The notes: generated by a model from the letters alone, not told the origin. A stretch of 64,000 bases of DNA from Haplomitrium mnioides (GCA_049999725.1 JBNGIS010020207.1:56434-120433), one strand, 5' to 3'; positions 1 to 11,444 are shown, counted from the stretch's first letter. Translations and numbers: made by a program.

Positions 1-620
1 AAAGAATTGGTTAATCCAAAAGGCTTATATAGCAAGATATTCAAAATGCCCATATCGACTTCAAAACGTTGTTTTTTGCACATCACCTTCCGCGATTCAG
101 ATTTGATTATATCCGCTTCTCAAGTCCAATTTTGTAAAGGAATTTTCTCCTTGAAGTTGATCAAATAAATCATCCATCCTTGGCAATGGATATTTATTTT
201 CATCGTTTGTTGACTAAGTGCTTGATAGTCAATGCACGTTCTCATACTCCTATACTTCATTTTCACAAATAGTACTGACGTACTATAAGGAGAAATGTTT
301 GGTTGAATAAATCTTTTTTCCAACAATTCTGTAATTTGAGATTTGCATTCCTCTAGTTAATGAGGAGGTAAACGATATAGTGCTTTGCACGGTGGAGTAG
401 TTCCTGGAATGATCTCAATTTTGTGATCAATGCATCGTTTTGAAAGCAAACCCTTGGGCAAATCATTGGGAAAAACACCATAAAACTCCTTCAAAACACC
501 TTGAAACTCATGTGGAACATTATAATTTGAGTTCTCATTGTCAATATTGAGCTCACGTATGAGTCTTGAAAACACCATATCTTGTATTTTAATCGTATTT
601 GCTCCAATCACATATAGAGG
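1..620 (-). pseudogene. A1 pol fragment: protease-RT linker and start of reverse transcriptase
   Basis: In intact elements this part makes DNA from the element RNA inside a cytoplasmic particle. At 357-611 (minus) the linker is readable, with the conserved FPNDLPKG and a PGTTPP stretch that precedes the RT fold. At 120-326 the first RT block follows, with LEKRFIQP, a decayed LFVK and CIDYQAL, the counterpart of the usual CIDYRALN. The two blocks are separated by stops and a frame change. The catalytic YxDD box would lie left of base 1 and cannot be judged. The assignment to Ty3/gypsy rests on this block order and is firm; activity is excluded by the breaks. Confidence 0.8.
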
Positions 621-2046
621 TAGGTGTCTTGAATGAGATCGTACTCGATCTCCCCAAATCTTTCATTGAGATGTCGTGAGTGTCTTTTTTCTCCAATATA
701 CTTGTGGATCATATCTTTGTAACCACTTCATTCTAAGAATAACATCATATCTTGCCAATGTTGCAATCTTCCACTCCAACTTCTCTTTATAGTAACCTAT
801 GTGTACAACTATACTTTGAGATAGTAATTCAATAGAGTCGCTTTAGCCATTTGCTATTTCCACCACTTTGTGCTCTTCTTTTTCAAAGGGCAACTTCAAC
901 TTCAATGTTATCACTCATGATAAGTAATTTTCTTTTGCTCCGGTGTACACCAAAACTCTTATTGCAGATCCTTCAATACATCCATCAACCACAATTAACC
1001 CTCCATTTTTCTGTTTTCTATATAATAAATGCTTTCCTCACCTTTCTTCTTCATCCCAGCAAAACCATGAGATTTTTTTACTGGTGCCTCTCATTTCTCT
1101 AACCTTGTTCATCTTCTTCATTGTTGATATTATAGAGAAGCCACCAGAATACTCACTTTTGATTGCGTCGTACTGCTCTACAATTTGGTGCAATATGTCC
1201 CACCCGACCACAATTGTAGCATATTCGAGTTACTCGTCGTTTATCCATCCTCCTTTCATTAGTATATTGTGGTCCTCTTTGTTGGTGATCTGGGCAATGA
1301 AATTCTCTTCTTCTTATATTCCCCATTTCTATAGGCATAAGGCAATAGTTTCCTCTAGTTTGCACAATTTCTAGTGTCCCTCCAATTCATTGAGCGGATG
1401 AAATAGCTTCATCTACATCTTTTAGGTTGCGCATCATAACCTCTCCTATAATCTTTCTCTTTAACCTTTGCAAAAATTTGTAAAGAGCCTCCGCTAGACT
1501 CATATCTTCGATTTGAACTTGCAAGCTTCGAAATTCCTCAATGTATCTTACAACGCTTCCTTGTTGCTCCAACTCCCAAAGCTTCATTCTTGTGGTCAAT
1601 ATAGAACCTACTGCTTTAAAATTTTGGAGCAAACCTTCTTTTAAACTACTCCATAAAAGTTGTTCTCCTCATGTATTCTTTTGTCGCTCTGAACCTTGTA
1701 GTCATATTGATACATGCTCTGTTAAGAATGATCTTGCAAACAATCCTTTCTCCAAATCCAAAGCATTTGGATAATATGACATATAAACCTCCATTCAATA
1801 GACCCATCCTTCCACGATGCCAACTGTGCAACTTCCTTCATAGGGGTCTACTTTGCACGACTTGCTCATTTTCTAAAGTAACATCTCTCGACTTCCTTCT
1901 CCACTTTCTTGTTGTAGTTGTATTTTCACCATTTCTGCCATCAACATGTTTGTTTGTTGTAGGCTTGCTTTAAGAGCTGCTTGAAGCTCTTCCAACTTTG
2001 CCATCATCCACACTCCTTCTTCAAGACTGTTGGGGTTAGCATCCAT
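621..2046 (-). pseudogene. A1 gag-protease pseudogene with a CCHC zinc knuckle
   Basis: The start is the minus-strand ATG at 2046 (MDANPNS...), which follows the leader. The capsid-like part runs about 1387-2046 and includes EFRSLQVQIEDMS and FLQRLKRKI, typical of the retrotransposon gag fold. A nucleocapsid knuckle with the C-x2-C-x4-H-x4-C spacing lies at 1180-1221, which in the family binds and packages element RNA. Further on, at 939-947, the aspartic protease site reads Y-T-G-A instead of D-S/T-G-A, so the catalytic Asp is lost. Several stops and at least two frame changes separate the blocks. The 621-860 stretch is protease tail and linker, too decayed to subdivide. Confidence 0.75.
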
Positions 2047-2690
2047 GTTGTTCTATCACAGCTTAACCCTCTAAAACTTATACAAACACAAATATGTACA
2101 CATTCCAATTGTAAAGAATAGGTAAAATAAAAGGTTTAAGGGATGCCAACATTGCATTATAGAACCTCTCTCCAAACTTACAAATAAGAAAATCACATTG
2201 CGTTTGCTTAGGTGCTACTTTAATAGAAATCTCACATTTAGAGTTGAACTCTTCTAGAGGAGCTTAGTTCAAATCCATTTTTCTTTCTACCACAAAATAT
2301 AAATAAAACACTCCCATGTAACACTATAGTTTACTATAGGTAAGATAACAGGTTCTCTTGATTCCATCACAAAAACCAAAAAGTCATAACCAAAGTTATA
2401 CTAGAAATTGACGAAAGAAATGTTTGTCAATATTAAACACACAAATGTTAAAAGGATTTAATAGAAGAATTCTAAGAGGTACAAATGCTCCTCTATCTAT
2501 TGGTTACTATATCATCAAGTCAAACTTCTTATCTTCATGTACAAAGGATGGGATATCCACTATCTTTTATTCATAAAAACTTGATAGTTTAACTCTAATA
2601 GAGTCAATGCAAAATAGAGATTCCACCACTCAAAAAGGTCTTAAGTACTTCTCCAAAGAGGGGTAGTCCACACTTTTTAGAGAAGACCAA
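2047..2690 (-). other. A1 untranslated leader between PBS and gag
   Basis: This 644-base stretch has no coding signal on either strand. Its position between the primer-binding site and the gag ATG makes it the 5' leader. It is alignable by eye with the leader of A2 at 4857-5484, for instance around the shared TTCTCTTGATT stretch near 2352. Confidence 0.6.
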
Positions 2691-2702
2691 GCTTTGATAC
2701 CA
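2691..2702 (-). promoter_or_regulatory. A1 primer-binding site
   Basis: The minus strand reads TGGTATCAAAGC, one base away from TGGTATCAGAGC, the complement of the initiator Met-tRNA 3' end used by most plant LTR elements. It sits one base after the LTR end, as expected. Confidence 0.8.
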
Positions 2703-2703
2703 T

Positions 2704-3271
2704 TGTAACACTACACACCCACATTTTGCACACAAGTTATCACAAGTACAACACATACAAGTTAGCATAAGAGAAGCACACAAAAACTTCAAGAACCCAC
2801 AAAGTAGAAGATGCCAAACAAGGCACTCTCTCTTCTTTATATACTTGAGAGAAATCACTATGCCCACATAGGTAGAAGAACCCCATTGGTTTCTTTTCTA
2901 TTCTCTTCTAATTGGATCCCTCTTTTCTCTCTCACTCTAATTGGACCACCTTGTACTTTTGTTCTCCTTCTATTACGTGTTCTCATCCTTAGAACCTTCC
3001 ATCTCTTTAGTTCTCCTTCTGCCACGTGTCCTTATCTTTAGAACCTTTTCTTACTTTAATTCTCCACTTGCCACTTGTTCTTATCCTTTTCTAAAGTGGT
3101 CTATATAGACTCCCTCTTTCACTTTAATTTGTTGACTTTCTCTCCTTGTGCCATGTGTCGAACTCTCTATAATAGCAATTGCTTTTTGCTACTCTAACTT
3201 AGTAATAACTTTCCAGACATAGTTGACATTATTTTTAGCTATGGCTTACTAAAGTTAGTGATCGTTATACA
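2704..3271 (-). repeat. A1 5' LTR (568 bp)
   Basis: The boundaries are the terminal TG at 2704 and CA at 3271 in plus orientation, the adjacent primer-binding site, and alignment by eye with the A2 LTR at 5498-6128. It abuts pol sequence of A2 directly at 3272, with no leftover sequence, as an insertion would. Confidence 0.8.
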
Positions 3272-4856
3272 AAACCTTGGGCAAATCATTGGGAAAAACA
3301 TCATGAAACTCCTTCAAAACCCCTTGAAATTCATGTAGAACATTATAATTTGAGTCTTTCTTGTCAATAGTGAGCTGATGTAAAAACCAAGTTTTAAAAA
3401 CACCATATCTTTTTTTTTTATTGAACTTGCTCCAATCACATATAGAGGCAGGTGCCTTAAATGAGGTTGTATTCGATCTTCTCAAATTCCATTGAGATAT
3501 TGTGAGTGTCTTCTTTCTCTAATCTACTTGCGGATTATTTCTTCATAATCACTTCATTCTAAGAATAGCATCATATTTTGCCAATGTCGTGATCTTCCAC
3601 TCCAACTTCTCTTTATAGTTACTTAGACGTAAAGCTTTACTTTGAGATAGTCATTTAATAGCTTTGGTCATTTGCCATTTCTACTACTTCGTGCTCTTCT
3701 TTTTCAAGGGGCAACTTCAACTTCAATGCTATAGCCCGTGATAAGTAATTTTCTTCTACTCTGTAGTCCACCAAAACTCTTATTGCAGATCCTTCCATCC
3801 ATCCATCAACCACAATCAACCCTCTATTTTTCTGTTTTTCTATATAGTAGATGTGACCTTGTTGAATGCGTTCCTCGTCTTTCTTCTTTATCTCAGCAAA
3901 ACCATGAGGTTTTTTACTAGTGCCCATTGTTTCTCTAACATTCTTTATCTCCGTCATTGTTGATATTATGAAGAGGCTGCCAAAATACTCGCCTTTGATT
4001 ACACCATACTGCTCTATAATTTGGTGCAATATGTCATATTCGACCATAATTGTAGCATATTCTAATTTCTTGTCGATCATTCATCCTCTTTTTATTTGTA
4101 TATTGTGATCTTTCTTGTTGGTGATTTGGGCAATGAAATTTTCTTCTTCTTATATTTCACAACTTTATAGATATAGGGCCATAGTTTCCTCCAATTCGCA
4201 CAATTTCTAGTGTCTCTTCAATTCGTTGAGAAAATGAGATAGTTTCATTTACATTTTTTGGGTTACACATCATAACTTCTCCTCTAATCTTTCTCTTTAA
4301 CCCTTGCAAAAATTTGTCAAGGGTCTCTATTGGACTCATATCTTCGAAATTTCTCAATGTGTCTTACAATGCTTCTTTGTTGCTCCAACTCTCAAAGCTT
4401 CGTTCTTGCGGTCAATATAGAATCTACCGCTTTAAAATTTTGGGACAAACCTTCTTTTAAACTACTCCACAAAAGTTATTCCCTCATGTATTTTTCAATC
4501 TCTTCTATACTTGTAGCCATATTGATGTATGCTCTATTAAAAATGATCTTGCAAATAATTATTTCTCTAAATCCAAAGCATTTGGATAATATGGCATATG
4601 AACCTCAATTTGATAGACCCATTCTTCTACGACACCAACCATGTGACATTCTCTATAAGGCTCTACCTTGCATGACTTGCTCATTTTTTGAAGTAACGTC
4701 TCTTTTCTTCCTTCTCCACTTTCTTGTTGTACTTTTTTTTATCATCTTTGCCATCAACATGTTTGTTTGTTATTGGTTTGCTATAAGAGCTGCTTGAAGC
4801 TCTTCCAGGTTTTCCATCATCCACACTCCTTCAAGACTACTAGAGTTAGCATCTAT
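3272..4856 (-). pseudogene. A2 gag-protease-linker pseudogene
   Basis: The gag start corresponding to A1 is ATA at 4856-4854 instead of ATG. Gag blocks parallel to A1 are readable at 4157-4357 (FLQGLKRKIRGEVMM). The knuckle at 4016-4057 has two of three cysteines changed to Tyr and an internal stop, so it cannot bind zinc. The protease site at 3760-3768 reads D-Y-R where D-S-G is expected, although the following ENYLSRAI is kept. The linker with FPNDLPK runs to the break at 3272. Both Cys-to-Tyr changes and the lost start are G-to-A type changes on the coding strand. Confidence 0.75.
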
Positions 4857-5484
4857 ATTGTTTCTTCATAGTTTAACCCTATAAAACTTATACAAAAACA
4901 AATATCTACACACTAAAATTGTAAAGACTAAGTAAAATAAAAGGTTTAGTGGATGCCAGCACCGCATTACAAGACCTCTCTTCAAACTTATAAACAAGAA
5001 AATCTCACTGTATTTGCTTAGGCTTTACTCTAATAGAAATATAACAATTGGAGTTGAACTCTTTTAGAGGATCTTGGTTCAAATCCATTTTTCTTTCTAC
5101 CATAAAATGTAAATAAAACACTCCAATGTACCACCATAGTTTACCACAGGTAAGATAACATGCTCTCTTGATTGTATCACAAAAACTATAAAGCCATCAC
5201 CAAAGTTATACACTAGAAATTGATGGAATCAAGAGAGCATGTTATCTATAAACGCTATAGGAATTTTATGAAGTACAAATGCTTCTCTATCCATTGGCTA
5301 CTATAGCGTCAAGTCAAAATTCTTATCTTCATTTATAAAAGATAAGACATCCACTATCCTTTACTCATGAAATTTTGATAGTTTAACTCTAATGGAGTTA
5401 ATGCAAAGTGGAGATTTCACTACTCCAAAAAGTCTTAAGTACTTCTCCAAAGAGAGGTAATACACTCTCTTTAGAGAAGGCCAA
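4857..5484 (-). other. A2 untranslated leader
   Basis: This is non-coding leader between the primer-binding site and gag, alignable with the A1 leader. It carries a fold-back (5154-5179 against 5221-5246) that A1 does not have; see findings. Confidence 0.6.
5154..5246. repeat. Inverted repeat inside A2 leader (26-bp arms)
   Basis: The arms are 5154-5179 and 5221-5246. They match at 24 of 26 positions in inverted orientation, with a 41-base spacer. The left arm is the ancestral position, since A1 has the same sequence there. The right arm replaces a different sequence in A1. Confidence 0.8.
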
Positions 5485-5496
5485 GCTCACATACCA
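5485..5496 (-). promoter_or_regulatory. A2 primer-binding site, decayed
   Basis: The minus strand reads TGGTATGTGAGC next to the LTR end. It keeps most of the initiator Met-tRNA complement. Confidence 0.65.
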
Positions 5497-5497
5497 T

Positions 5498-6128
5498 TGT
5501 AACACTACACATCTACATTACACACACAAGTTAACACAAGTACAATACATACAAGTTAGCATAAGAGAAGTGTATAAGAGCTTCAAGAACCCACAAAGTA
5601 AAAGATGGAAAACAAGACATTCTCCCTTGTTTATATACTTGCTAGAAAACACTTTGCTTATATAGGTGGAAGAACCCCATTGGTTCTTTTCTATCCGCTT
5701 CTAATTGGACCACCCTTTTCTCTCTCACACTGATTGGACCATCTTTTACTTTAACTCTCCTTCTACTACGTGTCCTTATCTTTAGAACCTTCCATATCTC
5801 TTTAGTTCTCTTTCTGCCATATGTTCTTATCTTTAGAACCTTCCATCTCTTTAGTTCTCTTTTTGCAATGTGTCTTTATCTTTAGAACCTTCTTTATCTT
5901 TTAATCCTCCGCTTGCCACATGTCTTTATACTCGTTTAAAGTAGTCTATCTAGACTTCCTTTTTCACTTTAATTCATTAACTTTCTCTCCTCTTACGATA
6001 TATACAACTCTCTATAATAGAAAATGTTTTTTGTTACGCTAAGTTAGTAATAGCTTTCTAGACATAGTTGACACTATATCTTGCTTCATTTTTAGTTATT
6101 GCTTGCTAAAATTAGTAACCGCTATAGA
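5498..6128 (-). repeat. A2 5' LTR (about 631 bp)
   Basis: The left boundary is TG at 5498, as in A1. The right end aligns with the A1 LTR end but reads ...GCTATAGA where A1 has ...GTTATACA, so the terminal CA has mutated. It is about 60 bp longer than the A1 LTR; a stretch near 5770-5880 repeats the motif TCTTTAGAACCTTC three to four times. Confidence 0.75.
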
Positions 6129-6704
6129 TGGGTGTAATAGAACTACATAATGATGATGTGTTGTGTGCCTCCACATTGTTGACTTTTCCTCTTGCACGAG
6201 GCAAATCATTTAACCAAAAGAGATTGAGAAAGCTCGTATCAATCAAGCACAAGTACTTTGTAAGCAACAACAATGTGTTTAGGAAAATGGTAGCAATCCG
6301 CTCGCACAAAGTAGGACATAATAAAGCCACCTCCACCTCACCTCCATTATGTAGGTCATACCTTCTACTTCATTGAGTGTCACGGAAGAGATTCTATGTA
6401 ATGGTTTTGTTGAGTTGATGGTAATAGATGATAAATACTAATTTGTTCCTTGCTTTGCTTGAATGTAGAGATTCTTTGCTATGGCCAAGAAATTGGCCAA
6501 CTTGCAAAACATCTACTCTCAAAACATCTGTCACCACTTGTTGATCAGTGAAATGCCCATGAAACCCATTGCTATTGGTCGAAAAAGCTACTGGTTGAGT
6601 AGAAATGCCAATTTTCATAATGAAGCAAAAACAAATTTGATAAAAAAAACTCCTAAAGTATCTACCACCACTTGCTACTCAACAAAATGCCATATAGCCA
6701 TATT
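6129..6704. other. Unassigned DNA between A2 and the copia element
   Basis: I see no coding signal that resembles a known family. The right part (from 6527) begins a 134-bp tandem duplication that continues across the copia insertion, so this is the pre-existing target DNA of that element. Confidence 0.5.
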
Positions 6705-6709
6705 TTCCT
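6705..6709. repeat. Target-site duplication, left copy (TTCCT)
   Basis: TTCCT immediately precedes the 5' LTR of the copia element and recurs at 11713-11717 immediately after its 3' LTR. This proves a single insertion event of 6710-11712. Confidence 0.92.
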
Positions 6710-6970
6710 TGTTGAAATACTAAGCTTGATACGTAACCCACCATGATGACGGGTAGAGTCTTATTTTTTGGACCCTCTTTAGAGTTAGTTTTATTAAGTT
6801 AATTTATAATAAGTTTAAGCATAAATATAGAGTATATAGAGAGAAAAGAGGGGAGATCAAAGAGAGAGCACCGCCATGCCTCAAGCCTCTTCCTTTTTGT
6901 AAATTCATTATGCTGAATACGATCTCTCATATTTGCCTCCAAAGAATTGTCTCCTAGATTTCTTTACATG
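6710..6970 (+). repeat. Copia 5' LTR (261 bp)
   Basis: It starts TGTTGAAATAC and ends CTTTACA, and is matched by 11453-11712. A TATA-like stretch (ATAAATATAG, 6821-6830) could be the core promoter. Confidence 0.92.
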
Positions 6971-6982
6971 GTGTCAGAGCCT
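6971..6982 (+). promoter_or_regulatory. Copia primer-binding site
   Basis: TGGTGTCAGAGC directly follows the LTR. It is one base away from the initiator Met-tRNA complement. Confidence 0.85.
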
Positions 6983-7171
6983 GGTTTAGAGGAGCAAAAG
7001 ATTGCAAGGAGTAGACGATCAATCTAGTTGAGAAAATTGATTTTTTGATATCTTTTTTTCTCGAAGAGGTGAAACACAAAGTCTTGAAGTTTGGAAGTGT
7101 CGAGAAGCTGCGTAAATAGGTGATAGAAATACCGTTGGTATTGAGAAGCTTGAGAAGAACAACTAACAACC

Positions 7172-8030
7172 ATGGAAGTTCCAAATGAGGAACTATTTGA
7201 TAGGAAAAAGCTTACGGAGAAATGTATCAGGTGAAGAAAATGAACTGTGACTTCCTTTAGTGAATGTAGCAGAACAAGAATTGAAGGCATAGAAAACATG
7301 GAATAAAAAAGATAAGAAGGTGATGTTTTTGATTTCGTAGAATTTGTCAAATAGTATGGTTGGACACATACAAGATTTGGAGTCTGCAAAAGATGTATGG
7401 GATACATTAGAAAGGCTATATAGTATAAATACTAGAGCTAGAAAGATTCAATTGAAGAATGAGTTGAATAACATAAAGAAGGCATGCAACATGTCTGTGA
7501 ATGATTATGTCTTGAAGATAAAAGAGACATCAGATGTAGTGGGATCTATTGGAGTAGTTACAGAGGATGATGATTTAGTGTCTGCAGTATTAAACGGTTT
7601 GAAGGATGATGACAAGTAGAAACCGTTTGACTTTTGTCTATGTTCAGGAAAATCTTTCTAATTTTGATGAGCTAGTCTCCTTGATGATTATAGAGGAGAG
7701 GAACATTGGAGGACCTACTTTAGAAAATGGTTTTAATGAGCAAGCACAAGGCTTCTACTCAGGATATGGTAGAGGCAGAAGGAGATCCCACAGAGGACGT
7801 GGTGAAGGTAGAGGTTATGTGCAACATAACCAAAATCAACAAAATTTAGATAATACAGCTCGTGGCAGAGTTTGCGGAAATTTTTTAGGAAAAAAAAGCT
7901 TTCGTGGAAGAGGTGGAAGGTAGAACATTCATGATGTAGCTTGTTGGGAGTGTGGAAAAGCAAGTCATTATACAAATGACTGCTATAGCAAGTCCAACAA
8001 CAACAACACAGGATATGATGAGAGATAACA
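7172..8030 (+). pseudogene. Copia gag pseudogene with RG-rich tail and zinc knuckle
   Basis: Gag forms the virus-like particle and packages the RNA. The start chosen is ATG 7172 (MEVPNEELF), the first after the leader, but the frame closes after 20 codons. The capsid part is readable at 7344-7619 with AKDVWDTLERLYS, typical of the copia gag (UBN2-like) fold. A Gly/Arg-rich stretch follows (7760-7920). A CX2CX4HX4C knuckle (CWEC...H...C) lies at about 7945-7986. At least five stops or frame changes break it, including one just before the knuckle. Confidence 0.8.
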
Positions 8031-9737
8031 AGGAAATTATGCATCATCATCAAAGAGTAATGGTGAGCATCTCTTTGTTTTGCAACATATGATGGGTACT
8101 TATATACAAGGTTGTGAAAATGATGCATGGTATGTGGATTCTGGTGCATCAAACCATATGACACATCATAAAGTTGGCTAAGAGAGCTGCATGATCCAAA
8201 ACAACAAGGATATGTGGAAACAGATGATGCTACAATTCATCCAATTGAGCAAATGGGAAATGTTTCACTTGCTAGACATGATAGAAAGTCAAAATATATG
8301 GCTGATGTGTTCTATGTACCAACAATTGCAAAGAATTCAGTATCTGTTGGTCAAATGGTAGAACAAGGACTACAAGTCATTTTTAATGACGATGGTTGTT
8401 TTGTAGAGGATTTGAAAAATAAAAACAAATTGGTTGCTAGAGGTAGTAAGATTGGAAAGATGTTTACATTGGATGTAAAGACTCCAGTGGTAAATGATAA
8501 TTTTATGTATACGCAAAAGAATACAGTTATTAGAGATGTAGATATCTGGCACAAAAGAATGGGACATGTGAATCTACAAATGGTGAAATCAATGCAGTCT
8601 ATAGGTGTAGTTGTCGGGTTGCCACAATTCAAGAATTTTGATATGCAGAAGGTGTGAGAAGCATGTCAGTTTGGAAAGCAGTCAGGGCATTCATTCTTGC
8701 ATCAAAGAAGTGTGAGTAAAAATCCTTTATATGTAGTACACTCTATTGTGTGGGGACCTACTGAGCATGCATCAATGTTAGGAAATAAGTATTTTGTTAC
8801 TTTTGTGGATGACCATACAAGGAAGGTATGGGTTTATTTTATAAAGACAAAAAGAGAAGTGTTTAAGCACTTTAAGAGCTTTAGAAAGATGGTTGAAAAT
8901 CAATCAGGGTTGGAGATTAAATGCCTATGGTCAGATGGTGGAGGTGAGTATTTTTCACGAGAGTTTAGCAAATTTTTGGTAGATCATGGTGTGAAGAGGC
9001 AATTCACATACAGATATACTCCCCAATAGAATGAAGTAGTAGAGAGAAAGAATATGCATATAACAAAAATTGCTCGTGCCTTGATTAATGAGAAGAATGT
9101 ACCAAAATACTATTAGGCAAAGGCTATACATATAGCTGTATATATTATGAATATGACTCTTACTGCAATAATACATGATTTTAATCCAAAAGAAAGACTT
9201 ATATGTATCAAAAGTGATGTATCTCACTTGAAGGTATTTGGATGTATTGTATATATACACATACCAAATGAGCTAAGGACTAAGCTAGATCCTAAAGCAG
9301 AGAAGTGTATTTTTATTGGGTATTCTTTGGAGCAAAAAGGATACCGATGCTACAACCCTATAACATGCCAAATAAAGGTAAGTAGAGATGTTGTATTTGA
9401 TGAGTTGAGTAGTTGGTATGGTGTAGGAAAAGTTGTGAAGACTGATATGGAGAAAGAAGAAGTGCAAGAAAAATCAGCAAATCAAGAATTACAGTCACAA
9501 ATGCTGAGTGGATTAGGAAAGAGTTCAAACACTCTGTCTAAGAGTGTTAATCCATGGTCAAGAAGATTGAATTCAAGTTCACCAAATGTATCAATCAGAA
9601 GTGTTGAAAGTAAGACATGTTCAACAAAAGGAAAGGAAAAGATGGATCAAAAAATGGATGCAAGTCACTCAAGTGATGAAGAAAACTTGGATCAAGAGGT
9701 TGGTATACCCACTTTGCAAACATCTGGTGTGTAAAGG
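8031..9737 (+). pseudogene. Copia protease-integrase pseudogene
   Basis: The aspartic protease site D-S-G-A is intact at 8137-8148 inside WYVDSGASNHMT. The integrase zinc-binding part follows: WHKRMGH at about 8549, and then CQFGKQSGH, where the first expected Cys codon is a TGA (8656). The catalytic core is at 8700-9060, with the first Asp in FVDDHTRK, the second in WSDGGGEY and the Glu in NEVVERKN; a TAG sits just before the last block. The C-terminal part (9147-9734) keeps KVFGC and the KAEKCIFIGYS block. Integrase would insert the DNA copy into chromosomes. All three catalytic residues are visible, but stops separate them. Confidence 0.85.
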
Positions 9738-10612
9738 ATGCAAGATGAGGTGCAAAGATCTACACGTATAAAGTACCTAGCAAGGAGGTTGAGATATGAT
9801 AGTTTTTCTCCATGTTATTATGCATACATGGTGAAAGTTATACACATTGTAGAACCCACTTATTATGAAGATGCAGTTGGCATACCTGATTGGAAGGTAG
9901 CTATAGATGAAGAAGTGAATGCACTTGATGAGAATGAGATTTGGAAGCCAACACCACTACATAATGGAAAGAAAGCGATTGGCTGTAAGTGGGTTTACAA
10001 AGTAAAGCATAATGCATATGGTTTGATAAGTAGGTACAAGGTTAGAGTAGTAGCCAAAGGATATGCGAAGACATATGGGATAGATTTTGATGAAACATTC
10101 AGTCTTGTTGCAAAGATGTCTACTATGAGAACTATGATTGCTATGGCAGTTGCTAAAAGATGGGATTTACATTAGATGGATGTAAAGAATGCTTTTTTAA
10201 ATAGAGAGTCACATGAAGAAGTGTATATGGAGCAGCCATAAGGATATGTACACCATGAGTATCCAAATTATGTGTGCAAGTTGAAGAAAACATTATATGG
10301 AATAAAGCAAGCACCTAGAGCATGGACAAATAGAACAAGCAAGTTTCTATAGAGTATTGGGTTTGTGATCAACAAGGTAGATTGCTCTATATATGTGTAG
10401 AAAACAAATACAGGTTTGATCATCTTAGTGATATATGTTGATGATCTAATTATTACGGGGGATGATGAGCTGCAGATTGAAAATGTTAAGAAGAGGCTTG
10501 GAGTGGAATTTGATATGGAAGACTTGGGAGAACTTATGTACTTCTTGGGAATAGAAGTAATAAGAACAGAGCAAGGTATTTGGTTACTTCAACGGAAGTA
10601 TATTCTGGATAT

Positions 10613-10622
10613 NNNNNNNNNN
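10613..10622. other. Assembly gap (10 N) with duplicated 47-bp flanks
   Basis: The 47 bases at 10566-10612 recur exactly at 10623-10669, immediately after the Ns. An identical overlap on both sides of a placeholder gap usually means two contig ends that should have been merged. Confidence 0.9.
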
Positions 10623-11444
10623 ACAGAGCAAGGTATTTGGTTACTTCAACGGAAGTATATTCTGGATATATTACAGAAATATGATATGACAACTTGTAAG
10701 CCTATTTCTACTCTACTTGAGTAGAACGCAAAGTTAAGAGCTGATTTGGGAGATGAATTGGAAGATCCAACTATGCACTGGAGAATGGTTGGAAGTTTGA
10801 TTTATGTGACCATGATAAGACCAGACATGTCTTATGATATGGGCATACTTAGTCAGTTCATGCAGGTGCCACGAAAGCCACATTTAGATGCGGCAAGGAG
10901 AGCATTACACTACTTAAAACGCACAATGAATTATGGTTTATTTTATGCATATGGAGCTGAAGTAAAACTGTTTGGATATTGTGATACAGATTGGGTTGGA
11001 TATATATATAACATGAGATCTACAAGTGGCTATGCTTTCAGTATTGGAGATGCTGCAGTGAGTTGGAGTAGTAAGAAGAAACCTACAATTGCCTTGTCAA
11101 GCAGAGAGGTAGAGTATAGAGGAGTAGCAATGGTTGCATGTGAAATAGCTTGGCTACGCAAGCCATTGTTTGATTTAGGACATGATGTGCAAGAGCTTGT
11201 GACTTTGTATTGCAACAACATAAGCAGTATACAACTCGCAAAAAATCTGGTGTTTCATGCAAGGACCAAACACATTGAGGTTCATTATCATTACATCCAA
11301 GAGAAGGTACTTGAAGGTGAGATTGATTTTGTGTATGTGAATACACATGAGCAAGTAGTTGATATTTATACAAAGTCAATAGGTGCAAAGAAGCAACAAA
11401 AGTTTCAAACTATGATGGGAGTGCTTTACATTGGCTTGAGCTTG

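Larger units (their letters stand above)
1..3271 (-). mobile_element. A1: Ty3/gypsy LTR retrotransposon, cut by the left window edge
   Basis: On the minus strand the order is 5' LTR (2704-3271), primer-binding site, untranslated leader, gag with a CCHC knuckle, a protease remnant and the start of reverse transcriptase, which leaves the window at base 1. The LTR begins and ends with TG...CA. Stops and frameshifts interrupt gag and pol throughout, so it is inactive. Directly to the right of its LTR lies the interior of pol of a second copy of the same family (A2), so A1 most likely inserted into A2. The 3' LTR should lie left of the window. The family resembles plant Ty3/gypsy elements of the gag-PR-RT-RH-IN order; the lineage within them cannot be fixed from this part. 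Confidence 0.85.
3272..6128 (-). mobile_element. A2: Ty3/gypsy copy of the A family, interrupted by A1
   Basis: On the minus strand the order is 5' LTR (5498-6128), primer-binding site, leader, gag and protease, ending abruptly at 3272 in the conserved linker before reverse transcriptase. That break falls exactly at the outer end of the A1 LTR. The simplest reading is that A1 inserted here and the rest of A2 lies beyond the left end of A1, outside the window. An alternative is a deletion that joined A2 to the LTR of a tandem copy. A2 is more decayed than A1: gag has lost its start codon and its knuckle cysteines. Confidence 0.8.

Noticed and set aside
943-1374. Plus-strand open frame of 143 codons
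   Set aside because: It is opposite the A1 gag with its CCHC knuckle on minus; the plus reading is low-complexity and Ser/Phe-rich.
4330-4797. Plus-strand open frame of 155 codons
   Set aside because: It is the antisense of the A2 gag; hydrophobic stretches in it come from antisense of charged gag codons, not from membrane segments.
7024-7407. Minus-strand 127-codon open frame as a secreted protein
   Set aside because: It overlaps the copia leader and gag start; the Ser/Leu/Phe-rich reading is antisense to gag codons and has no support.
7733-8164. Minus-strand open frame of 143 codons
   Set aside because: It lies opposite the copia gag tail and protease (with the D-S-G-A site on plus). His/Tyr-rich composition is typical of an antisense reading.
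8351-8632. Minus-strand open frame of 93 codons opposite the copia integrase
   Set aside because: It is the antisense shadow of a readable integrase zinc-binding region and has no homology-like blocks of its own.
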